Assembly (NCBI RefSeq): GCF_965363235.1
Contig: NC_134846.1
Span: 90,576,571 to 90,640,570 of the forward strand
Source: Mytilus galloprovincialis
Taxonomy: Eukaryota > Mollusca > Bivalvia > Mytilida > Mytilidae
Direction of reading: 5' to 3'
Length of the DNA: 64,000 nt
Every line of letters starts with the position of its first letter. Within the stretch, counting starts at the first letter, position 1. The position numbers were made by a program, and so were the translations under genes. Shown here in pieces: positions 45,099-55,394 of this stretch. The notes under the pieces were generated by a model. It saw nothing but the letters and a program-made list of their open reading frames with translations, ran no database searches and was not told the DNA's origin.

Positions 45099-45566
45099 GG
45101 TGTCAGACCACCAATTACTCCCTCCAATTTAGAACGTATGTAAAAGTAGTCCTACTTTGACACAAAATAGTGCTTTTGATGTCATTGTTTACTTAAATTA
45201 ACCAACAAATTTGCAGAAATGAAACTTTTGGTGAAAGGGAAATATATTTAGACCATTTTGAGCCAAAATTCACTTGTCTATGAGTTTGCATTAAAAATTC
45301 AGGATTAATGCGCTACATAGTACACTAATTTAAGATTTCCAGAAAACCGGGAGTTATTTTGGTAGTACCTGTCTTTTCAAAATCAGAAATTTGTTACAAG
45401 ACTTTAAACATTGGTTGAAAATTAGCATGTAGGAAGGTGATACATGTACAATTCAGGATATACCTGGTTTCCTTGAAGTTAAACTTAAGGTAAAATATTT
45501 AGAAAGCTGTGAAAATTGCAAAATTTGGTTGAACAGATAGGGATTTTTAATTGGTGGTCTGACACC
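45099..45566. mobile_element. 468-bp repeat with inverted ends, right copy
   Basis: Same orientation, length and apparent sequence as the left copy, also flanked by TTTA. After it the host repeat continues at gggcagatagata. The host sequence expected between gggtt (43765) and gggcagatag is partly missing. Confidence 0.85.
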
Positions 45567-45939
45567 TTTAGGGCAGATAGATATTGACCTGATAAACAAT
45601 TTTTACTTCGTGTCATATTTGCTCTAAATGCTTTGGTTTCAGAAATATAAGCCATAATCTATATTTTACACCTATGTTCTATTTTTAGCCATGGCGGCCA
45701 TCTTGGTTGGACGGCCTGATCATCGGACACAGTTTTTAAACTAGATACTCCAATGATGCTTGTGGCCAAGTTTGGTTTGATTTGGCTCAGTAGTTTCAGA
45801 GGAGAAGAATTTTGTAAAAGTTAACGACGACGAACAACGTCGACGACGACGACGGTCGACGGACGACGGACGCAAAGTGATAAGAATAGCTCACTTGGCC
45901 CTTCAATCCAGGTTAGCTTAAAAGTATACAAACTAGAAT

Positions 45940-46582
45940 TTTTTTTATTAATAGATTTAGATAAATACATGATATCAAATTTTATAAAAAAATAAGAATA
46001 AATAATAGTTATCTGAACATTGAAAAAAAACCACATTGAGCAGGGTAGACACCGTAAATTAACTTTGGAAAAAAGATTGTGTCCTCTCTATAAAAAAGAG
46101 GTACGAGATGAATCTCATTTTGCTTTAAAATGTCAATTTTTTGAAAAATGTAGGCAAAATTTGTTTCAGGAAGTAGAGAGTAAAGGTAAAGATTTCACCA
46201 AAATGTCTGATGGGGAAAATTTGCATTTATGTTTACATTTAATGAGAATGACGAAACTAAAATTATTGTAAAGGGAGTTAATGATTTATACGTTTTAAGC
46301 ATGTAAGAAATAGCCTAGCTGATAAGAAAAACTAGTCGATGTAACAAAGTTATGACTATTTTATATCTTTTTTATAGTATTTGTTATGATATATTTTATA
46401 ACTATTGCATTATAAATTTTTGTGATTGTACTTTGCAAAAGTATCACCTCCTCTAAAACATCTAATTATAGTTGCTTAAATTTTAATATTGTATGTTTGT
46501 AATGATTGTCATGTTTGTCGTGGTAACAATCCAATATTTGGATTTTGCATCAATAAAATGATTTGATTTGATTTGATTTGAT
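45940..46582 (+). pseudogene. LINE RT-protein C-terminus and 3' end, right half
   Basis: Reads LEFFLLIDLDKYMISNFIKK with stops, then in the ORF 46020-46271 EKRLCPLYKKEVRDESHFAL, the Cys/His-rich tail common to LINE RT proteins. The 3' UTR ends in a (gattt)n tail, ttgatttgatttgatttg, at about 46561-46582. It is the continuation of 39690-39965 across the 6-kb insertion. Confidence 0.7.
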
Positions 46583-47817
46583 TGTATCATGTTTTCTAAA
46601 ATTAACCTCTTCTGGGAGTCAAGTTCATATCATTTTTGAACAGAATGACTGGCATATGGAATCGGTATCACTGCTTGGCTGCATTCTTACTTTCAAACAA
46701 GGTTTCTAATTACTAGCTAGTCATATCAATTCAAATCGTGCAGTACAAGGCGTCATTTCTCCTTTCACAGTAGCTGTGACAACAAGTTCCGTTCCACCAA
46801 ACTGAAAATTTACATAAACATATCGTCTTTCATTTGTTGGGTTTGGTATATCTACTACAAGCTCCCCAAGTTTCTTGCAACCTTCCTCGTCAATATACTT
46901 AGTATCATCATTTTCCGACACGTAGACAGCGACCGTTACCTTAGCCTGGTTTCTCTCATACGTGTGATATTCTATTGAGTGTTTGCTTCCCACTGCACAG
47001 TGTGTATTCTTTCTCATTAAGAGATCAAATACATTTATACAACGATTCTCTCCATCGCTTTCTACTTTTCGATTGATATCATGTTCCAACTCGTTAAAGA
47101 TAGGACGAATACGTCATCCATATGCAAACCTTGTTACTCTTGATGTAACAGAGTCTGGTGTGTGACCAAATAAAACAGCGCCTTTTAAAACTGCGAGGGT
47201 CGGTTAGTCGGGCGTAACTATACGTTTGTCCTTAAAAGAATCCTTTATGGCCTCTTGTATTATACTCGATTCCGCACATCCGCCAACAACATAAAACGTA
47301 TCAATCGTTGACCCTTCAACACGTGTGAGTACATTTTCAATTTCTTTCACTATTTTGTCAGTTACGCTTTTATATTTCTCTTTTGCAAGTGTCATGTGGA
47401 CCTGTAATATATTTCTTTTAACTTCCAAATAGTTTTTATAATCTGATTGACTAACAGCTGCAGAAAATGATCCTTTGCCAAACTTTTTACAGAGATCATT
47501 TAATGCCGTTATGGGTATAGACATATTAATTGTTGGCTTTTCCCTCTTACCAACACCCCTTTTCAATATTTCAAGCTTCCGTATGAATTCTAAATGATCC
47601 AATGCATATTCCTTTTTAAGTCCCTTCATCACATTTTCTCCAACGATAGTTTCTATCATTTGCATAAATTCTCGATCAATAAATAGTTTGCTCCTTGTCC
47701 AATCCTTGCAATGTTTTTTTCTGCATACTCGTCAATCATGCGTTGTTTATGCTGACAATATAGCGCTGCTGCTTCAGGTTCTAAGGCTATACATAGCCTT
47801 TTACTCTGTATACCAGC

Positions 47818-48966
47818 CTAAAAAACGACTAAGTGTTCATATCACGTAACTCAATTACATAGCTCTCTAAGTTGCATCTTCGATTGATTCAACAAACAAA
47901 TATGTCATAGGAAAATAGTTATTTTTCCAAAAATAGGCTCTTTTATACAAAGTTCAGCCGAGTGGTTAACTTTTACGTTTTTGGTGAAGCTTCCTCGATA
48001 CATGGAACGAATCTATACCGACGCATTGAGGTTCATTGATTGTTTTTGCTGGGTCTCGTAGAATTTTCAACCCGATATATGAATTCTAGAAACGATCGAG
48101 TGTCATACAATATTTATCCACTCGAGACATTTAAATTTTTTAAATGTAATGCCTTGAGGCTTGCCGAGCGTTTTAAATATTTGAAGTTTTACTCCGATAG
48201 TGGGAAAATATTGTGGTGCACGATATTTGGTGGTAGAATCTGTTTTTCACATTATTTGTAGACTATATGCAGACAAAGTTAATCCTTTTTACAAATACTC
48301 TACAAAAAGATGTGTTCGTTCTGTGTAATGTCATCAGGTATTGTTATCTTTGTTCGTGACGTCACGATAGGGGTATCAGAGGAAAGCAAGACTATTTGAC
48401 GTTATAATTGAAATTTGACCAACGAAGAACTCAGTTCAGTTGTTTAAAAGTGTTGTTTGGTAAATGACGAATTAAGCACAACATATCGTTAAGTTTAAAA
48501 TTGATGTTAGATAAATACTGAAATCAAACGAAACACAAGTTAATAAAATAAAAAAACAACAGTATTGGAAAAGAATTAATCGGCTGAATTTCTTAATTTT
48601 GTTTAAAACTGTTCACAACATCCAGGTTTTAAATTTATATGTTAAGATATAAAAAGAAATAATATTTTTTTTTTGAAAGATTGGAGTTGGTCCTAAACTG
48701 TTATAATGTGATAAATCCAGTTAACTCATTTTTGTTTATAAACTATCAAACGTAATTTTTTTTTATCATGTTGATGATATCTCGATAATATCTAGTATAA
48801 TGAAACAGTTTACATCCCATTTAGTATGATAAGTAAACTGGTGCGTTGCCAAATATGTTATTGATAATAATTATCAAGTATACCCTATACAGTTTACAGT
48901 TTACATGGACGTTCATGCGTTAATAACCCTTGAATGTTATTATGTTTTTTTTTTTCGTTTTCTTAC
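47818..48966 (-). other. intron 2 of the HSPA12-like pseudogene
   Basis: No gene inside. A 73-codon ORF on + (48040-48261) has no known domain. gacgtcacgatagggg at 48357 is the only GC-richer spot. Donor gtaaga reads from 48966 and the acceptor tag ends at 47818. Confidence 0.5.
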
Positions 48967-49188
48967 CATCTCTGCGCATCGTCTCATAAAGAGCTTTGAT
49001 TTTGCATTCCAGATTGCTGGAATAGTTAATACCCATTTTATATCTTGCATTTTGATGTCCCTCATATTCCTCTCCATATTATCAGTCCACAGATGTTCTA
49101 TAAGTGCCTTTATGGCTGTCGAAAACACTTCTACCGCTGGTTGCGATTGACCTTTAACATCGTATAACAGCATTTGCTCTGAAACCTC

Positions 49189-50106
49189 CTATAAAAACAA
49201 GTTAAATATATGTTGCATAAATAATGCTTCGGGCGAAGAATACTGGCAATCTATCAAGTAGTTACGACTTTGTTGTTGGCATGATATAGTTGATACATTG
49301 TGTCTGCATATATTCTATGTTAATAAAATCATAAAACACCTAATGTTCGATTTCCCTCGTTATTGTGTCAGGTTACGATTTTAAAAGTGGATGAAATCAC
49401 ATTTTTTTGTAATATAACTGTGGATGCAACCCCTTGACACGAATAGATAGTTATAACTGGGCACCCCTACTACAAATTATTGTTCATAACACTTTTCATT
49501 ACCATTGCTGAGTAAATGGGGTTGGTTCCTTCGATCATGGAAACTAATAAAAACTATAATTCACATACAGAAAATAATGAGTGAACAGATATCAGCTTAT
49601 TAGATAAAAAGATTTGATACGATATTCCCGGGCTTGTATTTCCTATCATAATTTCTTTGAAAAAGGTTTACTGCTCACAAAGAAGATATTAAACCAAGAG
49701 TTCCACATGGTGAAGTTGAAATCATCCCTTCGTAAATTTTACGGACGCCATCGCGAGTTGGTTACCGTTATGGAATAGAGTTCCACAGCTAATACTGGAT
49801 ATGTTCCTTATGCGTAACCACAACCCCCTTCCTTTTTTATGAATTCGACGAACCGAATCAGACTACTTACCGGGTTTGTAATAACATGATAAAGACGACG
49901 GGTACCACATTTGGAGCAGGATCTGTATACCCTTTCGGAGCACCTTATATCAACCCAAGTTTTTGGTAGGTTCGTGTTGCTTAGTCCTTAGTTTCCTAAG
50001 CTGCGTCATGCGTACTACTATTTGTTTGTCTTTTTCATTTTTAGCCATGGCGTTTCCAGTTTATTTTCGATCTATGAGTGTGACTGTCCCTCTTTTAAAC
50101 AAGTAC
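49189..50106 (-). other. intron 1 of the HSPA12-like pseudogene, with a dispersed repeat
   Basis: Runs from donor gtactt (50106) to acceptor ttttatag (49189). 49960-50100 is the reversed 'ataaactgacaacgccat' repeat (ccatggcgtttccagttta, gactgtccctcttttaaac), which ends at the donor. The donor may therefore be partly repeat-derived. Confidence 0.55.
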
Positions 50107-50624
50107 CTTTTGTACATGAAGTTCCATTTTAAATTTGTCAAAGAAGTGATAATTGTCAGCTTCCCCTGTATCCTCTGTTAACATATCTGCGTAATCATCT
50201 TCAGCTTCGTAACCAAACCTGTAATCGTCTTTTTGTGTCTTATTTATCAGCAAACATGTTGGTGTTTTTACGGATACCAGGTTGTTTTTATGACTATTCC
50301 ATAGTTTTGCTAGTATTTCATTCGGTCTATCAATAAAAGAAAACGCAATCCCGGAATACGTCGTTCCAAAATCTAATGCAACTACAACAAGTGGTCTCGA
50401 AATAGCATCCGATGCAGTATTGTCTGAGGATGTCGCCATTATTTCAATACCTTTGAAATTAAACAAACACAAACTGTTCATTTGATGAATTAACACTTCC
50501 TTACTAACCACTCGATACAGTTTTACCTACCTGCAAGTTTGCATGAATATTCTTAACAATCGATTTTTGTTTTAGAAAATTTACAATTTATTATTACTGT
50601 GTAGTTCATGTGCACTTTTTTAAC

Positions 50625-53400
50625 ACAAATAAAATTGAGAATGGAAATGGGGAATGTGTCAAAGAGACAACAACCCGACCAAATAAAAAACAACAGCAGA
50701 GGGTCACCAACAGGTCTTCAATGTAGCGAGAAATTCCCGCACCCGGAGGCGTCCTTCAGCTGGCCCCTAAACAAATATATACTAGTCCAGTGATAATGAA
50801 TGCCATACTAATTTCCAAATTGTACACAAGAAACTAAAATTAAAATAATACAAGACTAACAAAGGCCAGAGGCTCCTGACTTGGGACAGGCGCAAAAATG
50901 CGGCGGGGTTAAACATGTTTGTGAGATTTCAACCCTCCCCCTATACCTCTAACCAATGTAGAAAAGTAAACGCATAACAATACGCACATTAAAATGCAGT
51001 TCAAGAGAAGTCCGAGTCTGATGTCAGAAGATGTAACCAAAGAAAATAAACAAAATGACAATAATACATAAATAACAACAGACTACTAGCAGTTAACTGA
51101 CATGCCAGCTCCAGACTTCAATTAAACTGACTGAAAGATTATGATTTCATCATATGAACATCAGGCACAATCCTTCCCGTTAGGGGTTTAGTATCATACC
51201 ATCATAACATATATGAGAAGAACATAACCCGTGTCATGTCAACAACTGTTTTTAGAATACATGTGTTTAGTTCCGATGCAAAGACCTTATCAGTGACTCA
51301 ATATTAACGCCAAAATATGCAATTTTTAATGACTTGACAACAGTATCGTAATTATATCCCTTCTTAATAAGTCTATTCAAAGGTTTTGTAAGTTTCTTAG
51401 GTGAATACTGACACCTTTGTGCTTTATAAAGAATATTTCCATAAAAAATTGGATGTGAAATACCTGAACGTATTAGAAGTCTGCATGTTATTTCTACGAA
51501 TGATGTCTTTATACCGATGATAAAATTTAGTAAATGTTTTGACTAGTTTGTGATATCGAAAACCCTGGTGTAATAATTTTTCAGTATTACATAAATTTCT
51601 CTCGTTAAAATCTAAAACATTTTAACATACACTAGCGAATCGTACAAGTTGAGATATATTAACACCGTAAGATGGTGACAAGGGAACGTCACCATCTAAA
51701 AACGGATAATTAACGATAGGAAATGAAAAATCATCCCTTTTACTAGTATCATAAATTTTAGTATTCAGCTTTCCATTAGTGATATAGATATCAAGATCGA
51801 GAAAAGGGCAGTGGTCATTGTTAGTATTAGCTTTATCTAAAGTAAGTTCAACAGGATAAATTTCATTAATATACATACTGAAGTCGTCATTATTGAGAGC
51901 CAAAATATCATCCAAATATCTAAAAGTATTATTAAATTTGTTTATCAGATGTTGTTTCGATGGGTCTTTGCTTATTTTTGTCATAAATTGTAACTCATAA
52001 CAATACAAAAACAGGTCCGCAATAAATGGTGCACAGTTTACGGAATCTCCAAAGCGAACAAAAATGTTATCTAGTAAAAATTCAAGGGCATATATAGTAT
52101 CAAAGCATGTCCAATTAACATAGTTTTTTTGTTCATTGCTACTAAAAAATGACCTAAAAGAGTTTGAACATATATATTCACATTCTGATTTTTTGAATGC
52201 CCATTTAATTAGGTGTGTGAATTTTTTCTTAATGAGAATGTGAGGCAATGTGGTATACAGGGTAGAAAAATCAAAACTTTGAACAGATTCAAAATCACCA
52301 ATATATGCATGCAATTTATCAAGTACTTCCAACGAGTTCTTGACACTCCAAAAGTAATTTATTCCACTATTTTCGAAGGCCTTATTTGAACAATTTATTA
52401 TCAGGTTTTTAATTGTACCAAGTGTGCTGGTAAGAAGAATAGACAATTTAGTAGTTGAAAAATGGCTTGAAGACAAAATAAATCTATATTTGTAAGGGGT
52501 TTTGTGTAGCTTCGGAAGCCAATACATAGTTTGGACTTTCATTGTATTTGGCTCTGCTTGTAAAGCGTTGGCTAAAAGTTTGTTTGTTACAGATTTCGTT
52601 TTCTGAAAATGGAGTCAGTTGGAATGTTGGTGAATTGGTGATTTCCTTTTTCAGAACCTCAATGTAAAATTTACGTCAAACAATAATAATATTATTAGCA
52701 GCTTTATCGGCCGGGACAAAAACAAATATCTTGGCTAGTTCTTTTAGTTTATGTTTGATACGAGAAATAGGTTTATTGTGGTTATTGTTAATAGTAAAAT
52801 GTTCTTTAAAATGTTGAATACGTATATCAACTATCTTCATTACTGAATTAAAAAAAGAGTCCAAAGATTTTTTGTCAGCTTTTTCCCGTTTTGTCCATTT
52901 CATACAGTAAGTATGGAGTGAGTCGTGGATGATATTACGACACTCACTCCAATTGATAATTGACGGGGGACGATATTTAGGTCCTTTACTGAGGAATGAT
53001 TTTAACTCTCGGTCTTGAACGATGTTAAGATCTCCTGTTATAACATGGGAAATGGGTCCATAAATATATTCGGAATTACTGCAATTACATGAAGTAGGTG
53101 TATTTTCACTGATATTAACATCTTTACATAATTGACTATAATTAAACACAAATTTCCGGGTAGATTACTAGTAGCCTTTATTGACATACTTAATTTTAAT
53201 AAAATGTTTTTTATGATCTTCAGGGCGATCAATTTTGGGAAATAATTTAGAATAACAATATGCCATAATAATTTGAACAATTTCATACTTAGGACTGCTA
53301 TATGAAATTGTGTTGCAATCCTCCAAAATTTTATTTAACTTATTAACCGGTACAAGCAAACACATAACTTCATTGCCTTACTAGTTATGCGGAAAAGAAA
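50625..53400 (-). pseudogene. Penelope-like retroelement (PLE), degraded
   Basis: Read on -: an N-terminal part (53365-53168, VNKLNKILEDCNTISYSS); then 53149-52676 with ISHVITGDLNIVQDRELK and VFVPADKAANNIII; then the RT core 52542-51622 with MYWLPKLHKTPYKYRFI, SFDFSTLYTTLPH and the catalytic FRYLDDILAL. The C-terminal extension and 3' UTR follow down to 50625. Frameshifts near 53160, 52600 and 51615 break the ORF. The LPK.HK and YLDD pattern is PLE-type, related to telomerase-like RTs. No GIY-YIG endonuclease domain is recognisable in what remains. Confidence 0.75.
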
Positions 53401-53554
53401 GAGAGAAAAAAAAAACACCCAGAAAATTTTTAATTTTTTTTAATATTGCCAGAGATTTATATCGATTAAAAGATAAACAATCAATATTTGAACTTTTTTA
53501 CCAACTCAATTTTGCCCTCCCCCTTTTTAAAGGTTTGGGAGAACTCATCAAATA

Positions 53555-53905
53555 TATCAGGTTTATAATTTTGTACGCCAGACGCTCGTTTATGTACATC
53601 AGACGGGCATCTCCTTTACAAAAGATTCATTAGTTACGCTAAAAAAAAAACAGATTAAAAGGCCAATTAAATTACGAAGTTGAAGAGTATTGACGACCCA
53701 AAATTCCGAAAAGTTTTACCTTATAAGGTAAGGTAATACCTGAGGTAGTCTCTCTTTAGTAATTCGAAAATTCATAGTTTTGTTATCAGTTGATTTCAAT
53801 TTATGATCATATAAATAATATTTCAAGTCAACACAGTCCTGCTGACTACTGAGTTGGTGATACCCTCGGGGATGAAACCTCCACTAGCAGTGGCATCGAT
53901 TATAA
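53555..53905 (+). repeat. dispersed 'catcagtgac' repeat unit with its 'ctcggggacgaaac' end
   Basis: tatcaggtttataattttgt, acgaagttgaagagtattga and gataccctcggggatgaaac correspond to one ~356-bp unit of the tandem at 18782-19565, with divergence. 53401-53554 before it holds nothing recognisable. Confidence 0.7.
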
Positions 53906-53909
53906 GATT

Positions 53910-54997
53910 GAAAATAAACTGATCATAGACTCAAGCTTAGATTTGTGTACGCAAAAAAACGAAACTACAACATATTTTATATTCCATGTTCTTGTTGGTT
54001 GAAAGATTTTGTGTTTGCGCAAAATCTTTGATATTCTGTTAAATTCGATGTCATTCTAATTTTTTTAAATCGGTTATGTAATTTGGTAGACACCTGTTGT
54101 TTAATCTGTTAAACAAACTTGATGTTGACCTTTTATTCTTTTGTGTTGCTGTTTTATTGACATACTCCCGACCTTTCCTAAAATCAATATATGACATGCA
54201 CTTTGTTTATTTACATGTATCACATTGGAATCATATGTAAACAGTTATCTTATCTGGCTACAGTTAAAAACAAAATGCATATTACTTAAATTATATACTA
54301 AATAATTATATCACCTTGTTTACCAATTTGTATTTGTAAGAAATTGTCTAAATAAGTGGACGAGTTCACGTAAGAAAAGCCATCCACATATATTATCTCC
54401 TTCAAAATATCTTAATATATGAAATACTTATATAATATAAATGTATTTTTTGTAAACATTGTCATACCATGGTGTTAATCCTATCTTAGGTAGTCATACC
54501 CAAAAAAAGTTGAATTTGAATTTCGTATGTATTGGTAAACCATTTTTTTTTATTTTGTTCGTTAATACTTATTCGAATGTATATAAATTACATAAGTGTA
54601 CTATTGCTGGACATATCATGAAGAAAATATCTGAGAAAATATCAGTTTTAACCGACAATGTATACAATGTTAGATTGACTTTCATTAATCGGTTTGTTTC
54701 ATAGGAATATTCGACATAAGTGTATGTTTGGTCCTTTACGAGAAATGAGATAGAATCGTAACTCAATCTGTTGGGAGTGTAGTTGAAAAAAAGTGAGAAA
54801 AAAAAAATATCACACACCATGGAAAATTCAAAACAGAAAGTACCTTATAAAATTACAAAATCAAAAGCTGGAAATGCAACAGACTTGCAATAATAGATCA
54901 AACGCATACCCTGGTAAAACATTTTAACCATTGTAACTCTCCCTTTCTAATAGTTGAGAAATTTCTTTTTTTTTTTTATGTGAAAATGCATATATTT
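53910..54997. other. gene-free stretch
   Basis: AT-rich, no repeat or exon recognised. Overlapping 81- and 83-codon ORFs on opposite strands at 54459-54820 have no domains. Confidence 0.4.
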
Positions 54998-55008
54998 ACT
55001 GACAATAT

Positions 55009-55383
55009 TTAGTTTAATTTAGTTTAGTTTAAACATATTTATTTATAGTGGATTGGGAAACAAGTTTTGCAACTTATATTAATCCCTTTCCACTTTGCGG
55101 GTGCGAGTGCTGCCTTGTAGCGGCATTAGCCTGCTCTTTTTCGAAATCTACAAGGGTGTCTTTAACGTGCAAGAGATATGGCTCTCTCTTGACACGGGTC
55201 AGCCATTTATCGTCCCCTTCCGACGGACTATCATCGTTTCCTCGAGACCATACTCGCAAATGGTGTCAAGGGAGAGCCGAAAATTCAGTTCCTGAAATTT
55301 TCATCCCAATTGGGAATCGAACCAGGAACCTTTGTGTTAGTAGTCCGATGCACTAACCACTACACCACGGCTCTCTCTAAGAA
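55009..55383 (-). mobile_element. tRNA-derived SINE, full length, with 11-bp target duplication
   Basis: The - strand starts with a tRNA-like head: A box tggtgtagtgg (about 55360-55370) and B box ggttcgattcc (about 55314-55324). A body follows and ends in a tail of (aaact)n type at 55009-55035. actgacaatat occurs on both sides (54998-55008 and 55384-55394), a perfect 11-bp duplication. A truncated sibling lies at 2480-2690. Confidence 0.88.
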
Positions 55384-55394
55384 ACTGACAATAT

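Larger units (their letters stand above)
39966..45930 (-). mobile_element. reversed copy of the bivalve repeat, itself host to three insertions
   Basis: On + it begins with the reversed end (ctagaggctctaaagagtct, cgctcaccatggtctatg) and finishes with the reversed hairpin end (agctcacttggcccttca... to about 45925), after a cgacgacgacgacgg run. Host blocks are recognisable at 39966-40239, 41130-41622, 43587-43770 and 45567-45925, separated by foreign elements at 40240-41129, 41623-43586 and 43771-45566. Joining the host pieces would give one ordinary unit of this family. Confidence 0.8.
46721..50439 (-). pseudogene. HSPA12-like Hsp70 pseudogene
   Basis: Exons on -: 50439-50107 (ATG...; phosphate-1 motif ALDFGTTYSGIAFS), 49188-48967 (MLLYDVKGQ..., WVLTIPAIWNAKSK), and 47817-46721 (RLCIALEPEAAALYCQ to the FELI-stop end). 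The third exon equals exons 3+4 of the neighbour at 57.8-61.3 kb, fused with the intron gone. About 43 codons holding the DIGGGT phosphate-2 motif and the GGT..VD segment are missing, with a frameshift near 47680. Two in-frame stops follow, TAA at 47204-47206 and TGA at 47114-47116 (CGA to TGA). Splice sites of exons 1-2 are intact. Not a functional ATPase; the transcript could still exist. Confidence 0.85.

Noticed and set aside
43771..45566. LTR retrotransposon made of the two 468-bp direct repeats
   Set aside because: No primer-binding site, polypurine tract or gag/pol trace. TTTA also flanks the inner borders, which fits separate inverted-repeat units better.
48040..48261. 73-codon ORF inside HSPA12-like pseudogene intron 2
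   Set aside because: No domain or splice evidence; other frames through the same stretch are full of stops and no repeat family was matched.
55048..55356. 102-codon ORF on + (and its near copy at 2502-2732)
   Set aside because: Antisense reading of the tRNA-derived SINE.
55310..55376. Functional tRNA gene on the - strand
   Set aside because: A and B boxes are present, but the head is continuous with a SINE body and tail and is bordered by target duplications. It is a tRNA-derived head, not a tRNA gene.
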